Below are positions 1 through 8,237 of a stretch of DNA of 64,000 bases, in pieces. A program made the position numbers and the translations under genes. Numbering within the stretch: position 1 is the first letter of the stretch; the number at the start of each line of letters is the position of its first letter. This DNA is from Fusobacteriota bacterium (GTDB lineage: Bacteria > Bacillota > TC1). The notes beneath the pieces were generated by a model. The model was not told the origin of the DNA and did not search any database. It saw only the letters and a program-made list of their open reading frames with translations. Location: positions 248,001-312,000 of the forward strand of contig WTXA01000002.1 in assembly GCA_009773805.1 (NCBI GenBank), written 5' to 3'.

Positions 1-647
1 ACAGAATCTCCCTCTGCCTTAGCATCAACTATCACCTTTTCAATATCAAGTCCAACACTTTCTCTTAAAACAGGAACTCTCATCCCTCTTAGTGCTTCCA
101 ACATTCCTACATAATCTATTTCATCTTCCAATTTACTTAGATCTATAAAACTAATATCCTCTACATCATGAACCTGTTTCAAGTGAGCCCCGATTTCAAC
201 ACCATAGCTTTTTAGATACTCCTTGGCAATAGCTCCTGCAAACACTAGTGGAGCAGTCAGTCTTCCTGAGAAATGTCCCCCACCCCTATAATCATTAAAC
301 CCCCTATAATGAACAGCACCGGAATAATCACTATGTCCCGGTCTCATTTTAACTTTTAATTCACTATAGTCCTTGCTTTTAGTATCCTTGGAAAATATAA
401 TACCACAAATTGGAGCACCTGTAGTCTTACCCTCAAATACACCACTAACTATCTGAACTGCATCATCTTCTTGCCTTGGAGTAGCTAATTTACTAGTACC
501 AGGTTTCCTACGATCCATTTCGATTTTAATAGCTTCAAGATCTAGCTCTAGTCCAGGTGGCAGTCCATCAATAACTACACCCACAGCCTCACCATGTGAC
601 TCACCAAATATGCTTAAAGTAATATTCCCACTATAGACACTATTCAC
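1..647 (-). CDS. aroC: Chorismate synthase (3' part cut by window edge)
   Basis: Converts 5-enolpyruvylshikimate-3-phosphate to chorismate, the last step of the shikimate pathway, using reduced FMN. The N-terminal half is visible: FGESHGEA near residue 11, the MRPGHSDYSG segment and the RGGGHFSGRLTAP motif are all typical of the family. I chose the GTG at 645-647 because an AGGAGG box lies 8 bases upstream inside aroA; the first residues then read VNSVYSGNITLSIFGESHG. It overlaps the aroA stop by 8 bases, so the two genes are probably translationally coupled. The gene runs off the left edge after about 215 codons; the family is usually 360-390 residues. Confidence 0.95.
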   Translation of the reverse strand, partial: MNSVYSGNITLSIFGESHGEAVGVVIDGLPPGLELDLEAIKIEMDRRKPGTSKLATPRQEDDAVQIVSGVFEGKTTGAPICGIIFSKDTKSKDYSELKVKMRPGHSDYSGAVHYRGFNDYRGGGHFSGRLTAPLVFAGAIAKEYLKSYGVEIGAHLKQVHDVEDISFIDLSKLEDEIDYVGMLEALRGMRVPVLRESVGLDIEKVIVDAKAEGDS

Positions 648-1938
648 TAATCTTTCCTCCTAATTTTACAAAATCAGACCAGAACCTCGGATAGGATTTA
701 GCCACACTATTAGCACCTGTCAATACCAAAGGCTCCAAAGCCCTTTGACTAGCAACGCCAAGACTCATAGCAACCCTATGGTCATTCCAACTATCTACAG
801 CACCACCACTAAAACTTTCAACACCATTTATAGTCAGACTATCATCACCAATTAATATATTTGCTCCCATCTTCATCAACTCTTTTGAAGTTGACTCCAA
901 CCTATTAGATTCCTTAATCTTTAATCTCTCACCATTAATAATTCTAGTCTCACCCTCCGATAAACATGCTAACACAGAAAGTGCAGGAACCAAATCAGGG
1001 CATTCCCTAATATCAATCACTGTCCCTCTAGTCTTACTTGGTCTGAAGACAAAACCACCTGTGATTTCTTCAATATCAGCACCCATTTCCTTCATAATAT
1101 CAATAATTACCTTATCCCCTTGAAGAGAATGCCTATCAAGACCTGTACATCTAATTTCCTTTTGACCAATTGCTCCAGCTACTGCAAAAAAGGCCAATTG
1201 GGAATAATCCCCTTCCACCTCATAAACACCAGAGCTATATTTTTGATTTCCAGCAATCCTGAACACCCTGTAATCCTCATTTTCAATTACAATATCAAAA
1301 TCAGCCAAAGCCTTAATAGTCAGGTCAATATATGGTCTTGACTCTAAAGTAGTAGTCATTTCAATGACACTATCACCATCAAGAAGTGGTAAAGCATAGA
1401 GCAGCCCAGTAATAAACTGGGAGCTAATATCCCCTCTTACCTTAAAATGCCCAGGCTGTAATAATTCCCTACCACTTTCCAACACCAAGGGCAACCTGCC
1501 CTGATCATTTGTAAAATCAATACCTTGTTCTTGCATTATCTCATAATAGACGTTAAGAGGTCTCTCCCCTAGCTTACCTTTACCTTCTACAATAACCTCA
1601 TCACTAAAAAGAAGCAGCAAAGGTATTAGAAATCTTAGAGTAGAACCTGATTCGTTACAATTAAAAACCTTGTTCCTTAGCTTGAAGTTTTTACCGTTAC
1701 CCTCTATCACCAGGGTCAAGGTTCCATCAGCTTCTGCTATTCTATAAAAATCCACACCCAGATTATACATAACCTCGAGTGTTGCTTCAATATCCTTTGA
1801 TGCTTCAATATTCTTTATTATTACTTCTTGTTCACTTAAAGCTGCCCCAATAATATATCTATGAGCCATACTCTTAGAAGGTGGTATTTTAACCTCGCCA
1901 CCTAAATAATTAGGGTATATTGTGATTTTATCCTTCAT
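640..1938 (-). CDS. aroA: 3-phosphoshikimate 1-carboxyvinyltransferase (EPSP synthase)
   Basis: Transfers enolpyruvate from PEP to shikimate-3-phosphate in the shikimate pathway. At 432 residues it has the normal family length. Visible landmarks are the N-terminal PPSKSMAHR segment (Lys22 is the expected PEP-binding lysine), ESGSTLRFL near residue 95, the conserved KESNRLEST segment and the C-terminal WNDHRVAMSL motif. It is the fourth gene of the minus-strand aro operon, 12 bases after aroB and overlapping aroC. Function is sure from motifs and context. Confidence 0.97.
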   Translation of the reverse strand: MKDKITIYPNYLGGEVKIPPSKSMAHRYIIGAALSEQEVIIKNIEASKDIEATLEVMYNLGVDFYRIAEADGTLTLVIEGNGKNFKLRNKVFNCNESGSTLRFLIPLLLLFSDEVIVEGKGKLGERPLNVYYEIMQEQGIDFTNDQGRLPLVLESGRELLQPGHFKVRGDISSQFITGLLYALPLLDGDSVIEMTTTLESRPYIDLTIKALADFDIVIENEDYRVFRIAGNQKYSSGVYEVEGDYSQLAFFAVAGAIGQKEIRCTGLDRHSLQGDKVIIDIMKEMGADIEEITGGFVFRPSKTRGTVIDIRECPDLVPALSVLACLSEGETRIINGERLKIKESNRLESTSKELMKMGANILIGDDSLTINGVESFSGGAVDSWNDHRVAMSLGVASQRALEPLVLTGANSVAKSYPRFWSDFVKLGGKISE

Positions 1939-1950
1939 GATGTATCCCTC

Positions 1951-3030
1951 TTAAATTCCTCTATCTATAATATTCATCAAGTTTTCCTTTTTTTCTTCCA
2001 TGATGAAACTTTTTCCAATCTCACTTAACATTATTAAATTTATACTACTACCCTGGGCCTTTTTATCATAACCCATGGCCTTGACCACATCTTCTTTAAT
2101 ACCAACAGGAAATTTAGATGGTAGACCAGTTTTTTCTACCAACTTCTTCAGCCTCACATATATTCCAGCCTCAGTAACCCCTAAAGCTTCCCCTGCTTTA
2201 GCTATTACACACATTCCAATAGCAACAGCCTCCCCATGACTATGACCTACAAACTTCTCAACTTTTTCTATACCATGACCTACAGTATGACCAAAGTTAA
2301 GTAAAGCACGTCTACCATTTTCAAGTTCGTCCTCTTCTACGACAATACGCTTAAAGTTACAACACTCAAATATTACCTTCTCCATACTCTTACCAGCTCT
2401 AACACTCCCTAAGTCAAAATTCTCCGACTCTAAATAAGCAAAGAACTCTTCTGAGAATATAGCTCCATATTTTATAGCCTCAGCCATCCCATCAATAAAG
2501 AACTGCTCTTCTAAGGTTGTCAGTGTCGACTCGTCTATAAGGACACCCTTTGGTTGATAGAAAGCTCCAACTAGATTCTTCCCATAAGGAAGATCGATAG
2601 CTACCTTACCACCTATACTACTATCTATTTGAGCAAGTAAACTTGTTGGTATTTGAAAGAAATCTATCCCTCTTAAGTAAGTTGCAGCACAGTAACCAAC
2701 CAAGTCACCAATAACTCCACCACCTAGAGCAACTAACATATCCTTACGGCCCATACCATTATCTAGCATAAACTTATATATCTCCATGGCTACATCAATA
2801 TTCTTTGAAGCCTCACCTGGTTCTACTACATACTTAACTACTTCTATACCACTATTTTGGATTGAGGACATAACCAACTCACCATAGTATTTATCTACAT
2901 TCTTATCAGTTACCAGAGCAATCTTACTACCTCTTAAAAATGGATGGATAATGACCCCAGCTTTATTTAGGGAGTTTTTCTCTATAACTATATCATAACT
3001 CTTTTCTCCTAATTCTACACCTAAAATCAT
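1951..3030 (-). CDS. aroB: 3-dehydroquinate synthase
   Basis: Cyclises DAHP to 3-dehydroquinate, using NAD and a divalent metal. The protein is 359 residues, the usual size. The nucleotide-binding segment ALGGGVIGDLVG (101-112) and the metal-binding histidine segments NFGHTVGHG and HSHGEAVAIGM are intact. The ATG overlaps the tyrA stop in an ATGA arrangement, which indicates translational coupling within the aro operon. Confidence 0.97.
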   Translation of the reverse strand: MILGVELGEKSYDIVIEKNSLNKAGVIIHPFLRGSKIALVTDKNVDKYYGELVMSSIQNSGIEVVKYVVEPGEASKNIDVAMEIYKFMLDNGMGRKDMLVALGGGVIGDLVGYCAATYLRGIDFFQIPTSLLAQIDSSIGGKVAIDLPYGKNLVGAFYQPKGVLIDESTLTTLEEQFFIDGMAEAIKYGAIFSEEFFAYLESENFDLGSVRAGKSMEKVIFECCNFKRIVVEEDELENGRRALLNFGHTVGHGIEKVEKFVGHSHGEAVAIGMCVIAKAGEALGVTEAGIYVRLKKLVEKTGLPSKFPVGIKEDVVKAMGYDKKAQGSSINLIMLSEIGKSFIMEEKKENLMNIIDRGI

Positions 3031-3860
3031 TTATCTATCCTTTCCTTGATAGCTTTAATTGTTCTCATTTTTTCTTCAAGTCCTATTTTATCATTATTAT
3101 CTAACTTTTCCTTAAATATTGTCAATTCTCCGATTAACTTATCTATCTCTTCTACCAATGGACCCTTATTCATTAAAAACAGTTCAGACCATAGTTTTTC
3201 ATTAATATTAGCTACTCTTGTTGCATCAAGAAAACTCCTGCCCACAATCTTCTCACTACCCTCCCTATAGGCTCCCACCAGAGCTAAAGCCAAAAGATGA
3301 GGCATATGGCTAGTGTAAGCCACTAAAGCATCATGCTCTACCGGTGTCATTTCAAAGATATTCTTTACACCTAGTGTATTAGCTAGTTCTCTTACAATCA
3401 CTAACCCATCACTAGAATTCCTGTCTGTAGGGGTAATTATGAAGTTAGATCCTAGGAAAAGCTCTTCACGAGCCCCCCTTATCCCACTTACTTCACGACC
3501 AGCCATTGGATGAGTTCCTACAAATTCCACATCAGGTAATTCCTCTTGAATTCTACTGACCAACTCACCCTTCAAACCAGCTACATCCATAAGTATCTGG
3601 TCTTGATGCCAGATACTTTTATGTTCTAATATATAGTTGATAATATCTCCTGGGTATAGGGCGAATATAATAATATCAGCATCCCTTAAAATCTCTTCCG
3701 GGTTTGTTGATCCTCTATCGATTATTTTCCTATCCATGGCAATGGATAAGACTTCTTTGTCCCTGTCGACTGCCAGGATTTCACCAACCTTTCCTCTTAA
3801 GCTTAAAGCTATTGAAGCGCCGATTAATCCTAGGCCGACTATACCTATTTTTTTATCCAC
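3027..3860 (-). CDS. tyrA: Prephenate dehydrogenase
   Basis: Oxidative decarboxylation of prephenate to 4-hydroxyphenylpyruvate for tyrosine synthesis. The Rossmann motif GLGLIGASIALSL starts at residue 9, and the THPMAGRE segment is a family signature. The length of 277 residues fits a stand-alone enzyme; there is no C-terminal ACT domain and no fused chorismate mutase. It starts at a GTG whose first G is the last base of the aroF stop (TAGTG), so aroF and tyrA are tightly coupled. Confidence 0.94.
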   Translation of the reverse strand: MDKKIGIVGLGLIGASIALSLRGKVGEILAVDRDKEVLSIAMDRKIIDRGSTNPEEILRDADIIIFALYPGDIINYILEHKSIWHQDQILMDVAGLKGELVSRIQEELPDVEFVGTHPMAGREVSGIRGAREELFLGSNFIITPTDRNSSDGLVIVRELANTLGVKNIFEMTPVEHDALVAYTSHMPHLLALALVGAYREGSEKIVGRSFLDATRVANINEKLWSELFLMNKGPLVEEIDKLIGELTIFKEKLDNNDKIGLEEKMRTIKAIKERIDK

Positions 3861-4876
3861 TATCTTTCCATCTCCAATACGGCTTCTCTTAAAAGACGAA
3901 CTTTCTTCATCATCTTATCGAAGGTTTCAGGAATCAAGGATTGTTGTCCATCACTTACTGCTTCTTCTGGTCTGTGGTGTACTTCGATAGTAATACCATC
4001 TGCACCAATAGCCACTGCCGCTTTTGCAAGTGGTTCTACCAACCAGAAAATTCCTCCAGCGTGACTAGGATCTATAACTATTGGCAAATGGCTTTTTCTT
4101 TTAATAACTGGTACTGCACTAATATCTAGAGTGTTTCTAGTCATAGTTTCAAAGGTTCTAATACCTCTTTCACAAAGAATAACATTCTCGTTACCTTCAG
4201 ACATAATGTATTCTGCCGCCATTAGGAATTCTTCAAATGTTGCACAAAGACCTCTTTTTAAAAGTACAGGTGTTTTTACCTTGCCTACTTCTTTAAGCAA
4301 ATCAAAGTTTTGCATATTTCTAGCACCAATTTGGATAATATCTACATCTTCTGCAAATAGTTCTACATGCGCTGGGGCCATGAACTCGGTAATAATTGGT
4401 AGACCAGTTTCTTGTCTAGCAATTTTCATAATCTCGATACCGGCTTTGCCCATTCCTTGGAAACTATAAGGTGAGGTTCTTGGTTTGAAAGCTCCACCTC
4501 TTAGGAAGTTAGCTCCAGATGCTTTAACAGCTCTAGCTATAGTTAGAAATTGTTCCTCACTTTCAATAGCACAAGGTCCAGCAATAACACCAAAGTGTCC
4601 ACCACCTATTTTTTGTCCCATTACTTCAACAATTGTATCTTCCGGATGGAAGGTTCTGTTGGCTTTTTTGTAAGGTTCTTGGATTCTCATAACTTTTTCT
4701 ACTACTGAGCTTAGTTCTATTTGTCCTGCGTTAAGTGATCTGGTGTCACCGATTAGTCCAAATATTGTTTGATCTTGTCCTACTGTTATACTTACAATAA
4801 TTCCTTTGTCTTCTAAGATTTTTTTCATTTTGTCTAGTTCTGCTCCAGATGCTCCTGGTTTGAATACGATTACCAT
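3860..4876 (-). CDS. aroF: 3-deoxy-7-phosphoheptulonate (DAHP) synthase, type I-beta
   Basis: Condenses PEP with erythrose-4-phosphate, the committed step of aromatic amino acid synthesis. Residues 1 to about 70 form the ferredoxin-like N-terminal regulatory domain found in Thermotoga-type enzymes (start MVIVFKPGASGAELDKM). The TIM-barrel domain shows AGPCAIES, RGGAFKPRTSP and the metal-binding DPSHAGG segment. It starts at an ATG behind a strong AAGGAGG box. It is the first structural gene of the operon and directly follows a leader peptide and an intrinsic terminator, so expression is probably set by attenuation of transcription as well as by feedback through the N-terminal domain. Confidence 0.97.
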   Translation of the reverse strand: MVIVFKPGASGAELDKMKKILEDKGIIVSITVGQDQTIFGLIGDTRSLNAGQIELSSVVEKVMRIQEPYKKANRTFHPEDTIVEVMGQKIGGGHFGVIAGPCAIESEEQFLTIARAVKASGANFLRGGAFKPRTSPYSFQGMGKAGIEIMKIARQETGLPIITEFMAPAHVELFAEDVDIIQIGARNMQNFDLLKEVGKVKTPVLLKRGLCATFEEFLMAAEYIMSEGNENVILCERGIRTFETMTRNTLDISAVPVIKRKSHLPIVIDPSHAGGIFWLVEPLAKAAVAIGADGITIEVHHRPEEAVSDGQQSLIPETFDKMMKKVRLLREAVLEMER

Positions 4877-4890
4877 TTTTTTCCTCCTTA

Positions 4891-4928
4891 AAATAAAAAA
4901 CGAGAAGGCACATTAGAGCCTTCTCGTT
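4891..4928 (-). terminator. Intrinsic terminator in the aro leader (attenuator)
   Basis: In the minus-strand transcript a 9-11 bp stem (arms 4899-4909 and 4918-4928, core CGAGAAGGC) is followed by a U-rich run (4891-4900). It ends only about 15 bases before the aroF start, inside the leader, not after a gene. That position is typical of an attenuator. Confidence 0.88.
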
Positions 4929-4958
4929 GCTTTTACAATTTAATATAAAATCAGACCC

Positions 4959-5026
4959 TACTTTTATTCACTTCCAACACAAAATGCCCAACCAAAAAAG
5001 TTTGAGCTAAAGAAGTAATAAAAGTA
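4959..5026 (-). promoter_or_regulatory. Leader RNA hairpin over the aromatic codons
   Basis: An inverted repeat with 15-16 base arms (4959-4974 against 5012-5026) matches perfectly except for one bulged base. In the RNA, the first arm is exactly codons 11-15 (Tyr-Phe-Tyr-Tyr-Phe) of the leader peptide, and the second arm covers the leader stop codon. A ribosome stalled on aromatic codons would melt this hairpin. An obvious antiterminator pairing of the second arm with the terminator stem was not found by eye. Confidence 0.6.
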
Positions 5027-5056
5027 TTCAGTTGTAATTTTAATCAATTTATCCAT
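4964..5056 (-). CDS. Aromatic-rich leader peptide of the aro operon
   Basis: A 30-codon ORF lies between the aro promoter and the attenuator. Residues 11-25 read YFYYFFSSNFFGWAF: 6 Phe, 3 Tyr and 1 Trp in 15 positions. Such density upstream of a terminator and a DAHP synthase gene is the mark of a leader peptide that senses charged aromatic tRNAs, comparable in logic to E. coli pheL. The ATG (5054-5056) is about 27 bases from the predicted transcription start. The best ribosome site, AAAGG, sits 12 bases upstream, rather far. No homologous peptide is recalled; the function is inferred from composition and position. Confidence 0.75.
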   Translation of the reverse strand: MDKLIKITTEYFYYFFSSNFFGWAFCVGSE

Positions 5057-5089
5057 AAATAAAACCAACCTTTGTCTTCATCTGAAATA

Positions 5090-5118
5090 ATTATAAAATA
5101 ATATATTGTAAATGTCAA
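5090..5118 (-). promoter_or_regulatory. Promoter of the aro operon
   Basis: Perfect consensus TTGACA (5113-5118) and TATAAT (5090-5095) separated by 17 bases on the minus strand. Transcription should begin near 5083, giving a leader of about 205 bases before aroF. Confidence 0.85.
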
Positions 5119-5124
5119 TAAATC

Positions 5125-5153
5125 TTAACAAATAGAAAATAAGGGTATATAAT
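5125..5153 (+). promoter_or_regulatory. Promoter of the ABC exporter operon
   Basis: TTAACA (5125-5130), 17 bases, TATAAT (5148-5153) on the plus strand, back to back with the aro promoter and about 30 bases from the ABC gene start. Confidence 0.75.
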
Positions 5154-5185
5154 CATAGATATATTGAAAACAAGGAGTGGTAAAT

Positions 5186-6076
5186 ATGGCAGGTAATATT
5201 ATAGAAATTAAAAACCTAACCAAGTACTATGGCAAGTCTCGTGGGGTCATTGATATATCATTTGATATTAAGGAAGGTGAGATTTTTGGTTTCATCGGAC
5301 CTAATGGTGCCGGGAAGTCAACAACGATTCGGACATTACTTAATCTAATCCATCCAACAAGTGGTGAATGTACCATATTTGGTCTTGATACTAGAAAATA
5401 TCCAGCGAAGATAGCCGAGGAAGTTGGCTATATCCCTTCTGAGATTTTCTACTATGATAATATGCGAGTTAAGGAATTACTAAAATATTCTGCCAGCTTC
5501 TATAAGAAAGATAGCAAAAAAAGAATGCATGAACTTGTAGAACTTATGGAACTTGATGTTAATAAAAGAATAAGAGACCTATCATTAGGTAATAAAAAGA
5601 AAGTAGGAATTGTTCAGGGTTTGATGCATGAACCTCGCCTTATCATCCTAGACGAACCTACAAGTGGACTTGATCCTCTAATGCAACAAAGATTCTTTGA
5701 CTTAATAAAGGAAGAAAATGCTAAAGGTTCTACAGTACTGTTCTCTTCACATATTCTAAATGAAGTGCAAAAGCTTTCTCATAGAGTTGGTATTGTTAAA
5801 GATGGTTACTTAATTAAACTTGAAGATATGAATACCCTAAGAGAGAAAACCTATAAGAGAGTCATGATTGAAAGTTCAACACCAATTGATCAAAGCTACT
5901 TCCAAATTAACGGTACCAAGAATTTTGAGCTTGATGGTGATAAATTAAGTTTCCTTTATAGCGGAGATATTAATCTATTAACAGAGAGAATTTCTAAATT
6001 ATCAATTCGTGATTTATTAATTGATGATCCTGATTTGGAGGATATATTTATGCACTATTATGAGAGGGAGGCTTAA
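5186..6076 (+). CDS. ABC-2 type exporter, ATP-binding protein
   Basis: ATPase subunit of a drug/lipid-type ABC-2 exporter. Walker A GPNGAGKST is at about 38-46, Walker B is LIILDEPTSGLDP, and the signature loop is the variant LSLGNKKK instead of LSGGQ. The H-loop SSHIL follows. About 70 C-terminal residues after the core ATPase form the usual accessory region. I place the start at the ATG at 5186, 8 bases after AAGGAG; the upstream in-frame GTG (5177) overlaps that ribosome site. The next two genes are its permeases. The substrate is unknown. Confidence 0.93.
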   Translation: MAGNIIEIKNLTKYYGKSRGVIDISFDIKEGEIFGFIGPNGAGKSTTIRTLLNLIHPTSGECTIFGLDTRKYPAKIAEEVGYIPSEIFYYDNMRVKELLKYSASFYKKDSKKRMHELVELMELDVNKRIRDLSLGNKKKVGIVQGLMHEPRLIILDEPTSGLDPLMQQRFFDLIKEENAKGSTVLFSSHILNEVQKLSHRVGIVKDGYLIKLEDMNTLREKTYKRVMIESSTPIDQSYFQINGTKNFELDGDKLSFLYSGDINLLTERISKLSIRDLLIDDPDLEDIFMHYYEREA

Positions 6077-6077
6077 G

Positions 6078-6875
6078 ATGAATATTTATATTCATGAATT
6101 AAAGACTAATCTTAAGAGTAGTATTTCTTATCTTATAGGGATGATTGTTTTTTCAGCTTTCTATGTTTCCTTTTATCAGGTTTTTACAGATGAGGCTTTT
6201 GGTTTTTTGAAAATGCTTGAGGGTTTCCCTCCTGCTTTTCAAAACGCCTTCGGTCTCGATATAGCTAATATTATGTCACCTATGGGCTATTATGCTTTTG
6301 TTCTTTTCTATATTTTACTAATAGCTTCTATCCAGGGCATGAACCTTGGCGTTTCAATCCTATCAAAGGAAGAACGGGAGAAGACAGCCGATTTCTTAAT
6401 GACTAAACCTGCCTCAAGATCTTGGATAATGATGTCTAAGTTAGATGCTGCTATTACTATAATAATATTATCTAATCTTGTGTTGTATTTAACTTCCTAC
6501 TTATCAGTTACCTATATCATTAAGGATGATTTTAGTTTTAAGGTGTTCACTCTTCTTCATTTATCGGTGTTTATCGTCGAAATGATTTTCTTAAGCATCG
6601 GTTTTTTAATTGGTGTTTTTTTAAAGAGAATCAAGTCTACCATTTCCATAACTATGGCTGTAGTTTTCGGTTTTTTTGCTATAGGTGCATTTGCAGTAAA
6701 TGCTAGTGATGATAAAATGCGTTATTTAACACCTTTTAAGTATTTTGATACCTCCTATATTTTAAAGAATGAAAGTTTTGAGTTAAGTTATCTTTTAGTT
6801 GGTATTGGGGTTATCTTGGTTAGTCTTGTTGTCAGTTATTTGATCTATGTCAATAAAGACATTGATAGTGTCTAG
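6078..6875 (+). CDS. ABC-2 type exporter permease
   Basis: Membrane subunit with about six hydrophobic segments (265 residues). It contains the SKEEREKTADFLMTKPASR segment found in ABC-2 permeases between the second and third membrane helices. The start is the ATG directly after the ATPase stop, with a GGGAGG box upstream inside the ATPase gene. It is paralogous to the next gene, so the transporter is probably a heterodimer of permeases with one ATPase. Confidence 0.9.
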   Translation: MNIYIHELKTNLKSSISYLIGMIVFSAFYVSFYQVFTDEAFGFLKMLEGFPPAFQNAFGLDIANIMSPMGYYAFVLFYILLIASIQGMNLGVSILSKEEREKTADFLMTKPASRSWIMMSKLDAAITIIILSNLVLYLTSYLSVTYIIKDDFSFKVFTLLHLSVFIVEMIFLSIGFLIGVFLKRIKSTISITMAVVFGFFAIGAFAVNASDDKMRYLTPFKYFDTSYILKNESFELSYLLVGIGVILVSLVVSYLIYVNKDIDSV

Positions 6876-6887
6876 GGGGGTGTTGTG

Positions 6888-7688
6888 ATGAATATTTTTT
6901 TCAAGGAATTGAAATCTCATAGGAAATCTTTAATAATTTGGTCTGTTGCTCTTGTATTGTATGTTGCTATGGCAATGGTTAAGTATGATGCGACTGTTAG
7001 TGTTGGAGATAGTATGACAGCTCTTATTGAAACTATGCCTAAGGTTTTCCAGAGTATGTTAGGTCTTGGTTTTTTTGATCTTAATACTCCTATTGGTTTT
7101 TTTGCAGCTACTTTTACTTATTTAATGTTACTAGGAGCAATTCACGGTAGTATGCTTGGGGCTAATATTTTGTCTGCTGAGGAGAGGGATAAGACTTCTG
7201 AATTCTTGATGGTTAAGCCAGTCACTAGGAACATGGTTGTGCTTTCTAAGATGTGTGCTTCTTTGGTTAATATTGTGATTTTTAATCTTGTAGTAACAAT
7301 AGCTTCAGTTGTTATAGTTAACGGCTATGGTACAGGTGGGGAAACTTTTACTAATGATATTTTGGCTCTTATGCTCGGTTTCTTTGTTATTGAGTTGATA
7401 TTTTTCATTATTGGATTTTTCTTATCAACTGTTTTACGACGCTCAAGGTTTGCACCTTCTTTAGTAACTTCTATTCTCTTGATCACCTTCTTACTTAGTG
7501 TGTTGGCTGATATGTTTGATGCTGTTAAGTGGTTTAAATATTTTAGTCCTTTTTCATATTTTGATCCTAAGATGTTGCTTGGTTTTGTTGAGCCTAATTT
7601 AGTTCAAATTGGTTTAGGTATACTAAGTATCATCATATTAGGTTCTTTATCATTCTTTTTCTATAACAAGAGAGATTTGGAGATTTAG
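6888..7688 (+). CDS. ABC-2 type exporter permease (second subunit)
   Basis: 267 residues with about six membrane segments. It carries the same cytoplasmic segment as its neighbour ([19 protein letters not shown]), so the two permeases arose by duplication. The ATG at 6888 has a G-rich ribosome site 7 bases upstream; a GTG immediately before it is also possible. The substrate cannot be told from sequence. Confidence 0.9.
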   Translation: MNIFFKELKSHRKSLIIWSVALVLYVAMAMVKYDATVSVGDSMTALIETMPKVFQSMLGLGFFDLNTPIGFFAATFTYLMLLGAIHGSMLGANILSAEERDKTSEFLMVKPVTRNMVVLSKMCASLVNIVIFNLVVTIASVVIVNGYGTGGETFTNDILALMLGFFVIELIFFIIGFFLSTVLRRSRFAPSLVTSILLITFLLSVLADMFDAVKWFKYFSPFSYFDPKMLLGFVEPNLVQIGLGILSIIILGSLSFFFYNKRDLEI

Positions 7689-7693
7689 AATTA

Positions 7694-8044
7694 ATGGCTA
7701 AGTTTAATATTTTTAAGGCTAGTTTTGCAAGTATTTATGATCTCTATGTTGCTAAGGCTGAAAAAAAGAGTAGGTCAAAGGCTGAGGTGGATGAGATTAT
7801 CTTATGGTTTACTGGTCATACTCTTTCTTCACTTAAGGAGCAAATTACCAAGGGTGTGGATTTGGAGTCTTTCATAAGTGAAGCTCCTTCACTAAATCCT
7901 AATCGTTTGTTAATCAAGGGTGTGGTTTGTGGTGTTCGTGTAGAGAATATCGAGGATCCTCTTATGAGGGAGATTCGTTATCTGGATAAGTTGATTGATG
8001 AATTGGCTAAGGGTAAGACCATGGAAAAGATTTTGAGGAAATAG
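7694..8044 (+). CDS. DUF2200 family protein
   Basis: A 116-residue cytosolic protein recognisable as DUF2200 by its [20 protein letters not shown] start and the [17 protein letters not shown] motif. The biochemical function of the family is not known to me. It follows the permease gene by 5 bases with a GGAG box inside that gene, and is the last gene before a strong terminator, so it is co-transcribed with the exporter. Confidence 0.85.
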   Translation: MAKFNIFKASFASIYDLYVAKAEKKSRSKAEVDEIILWFTGHTLSSLKEQITKGVDLESFISEAPSLNPNRLLIKGVVCGVRVENIEDPLMREIRYLDKLIDELAKGKTMEKILRK

Positions 8045-8062
8045 AGTTATGGGTTATATGTT

Positions 8063-8093
8063 AGAGGTGGTTTTAGACCACCTCTTTTTTTGT
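8063..8093 (+). terminator. Terminator of the exporter operon
   Basis: Perfect 8-bp stem AGAGGTGG / CCACCTCT with a 7-base loop, then a run of eight T. It lies 19 bases after the DUF2200 gene. Confidence 0.9.
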
Positions 8094-8156
8094 TCGCTCT
8101 ATTTATATAACATTGTATTGTTATATAGTTAATATCATTGTTATATACCCTTATTT

Positions 8157-8216
8157 CTTTAGAAAACTAAAGATTTTATTTATTATATTTAGTTTTCTAA
8201 AGTTTTATGTTATAAT
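8157..8216 (+). promoter_or_regulatory. Promoter and twin palindromic operators of the HTH-Fic gene
   Basis: Two palindromes of the form TTTAG-N4-CTAAA occur: CTTTAGAAAACTAAAG (8157-8172) and TTTAGTTTTCTAAAG (8188-8202). Their centres are about 30 bases apart, three helix turns. A TATAAT box follows at 8211-8216, so the second copy covers the expected -35 region. This arrangement suits repression by the Cro/CI-type domain of the next gene. Operator function is inferred. Confidence 0.6.
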
Positions 8217-8237
8217 TTATATAAGGATGGTGATCAG

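Noticed and set aside
1120-1341. Plus-strand ORFs opposite aroA and many other antisense frames
   Set aside because: They are shadows of well-supported genes on the other strand, without ribosome sites or recognisable sequence.
5050-5082. Short ORF MKTKVGFIYG ahead of the aro leader peptide
   Set aside because: Its ATG would be at the predicted transcription start with no room for a ribosome site, and it overlaps the far more convincing aromatic-rich ORF.
4877-5090. T-box riboswitch upstream of aroF
   Set aside because: No T-box sequence (GGTGGNACCGCG-like) and no specifier-loop architecture; the leader ORF and simple terminator explain the region better.
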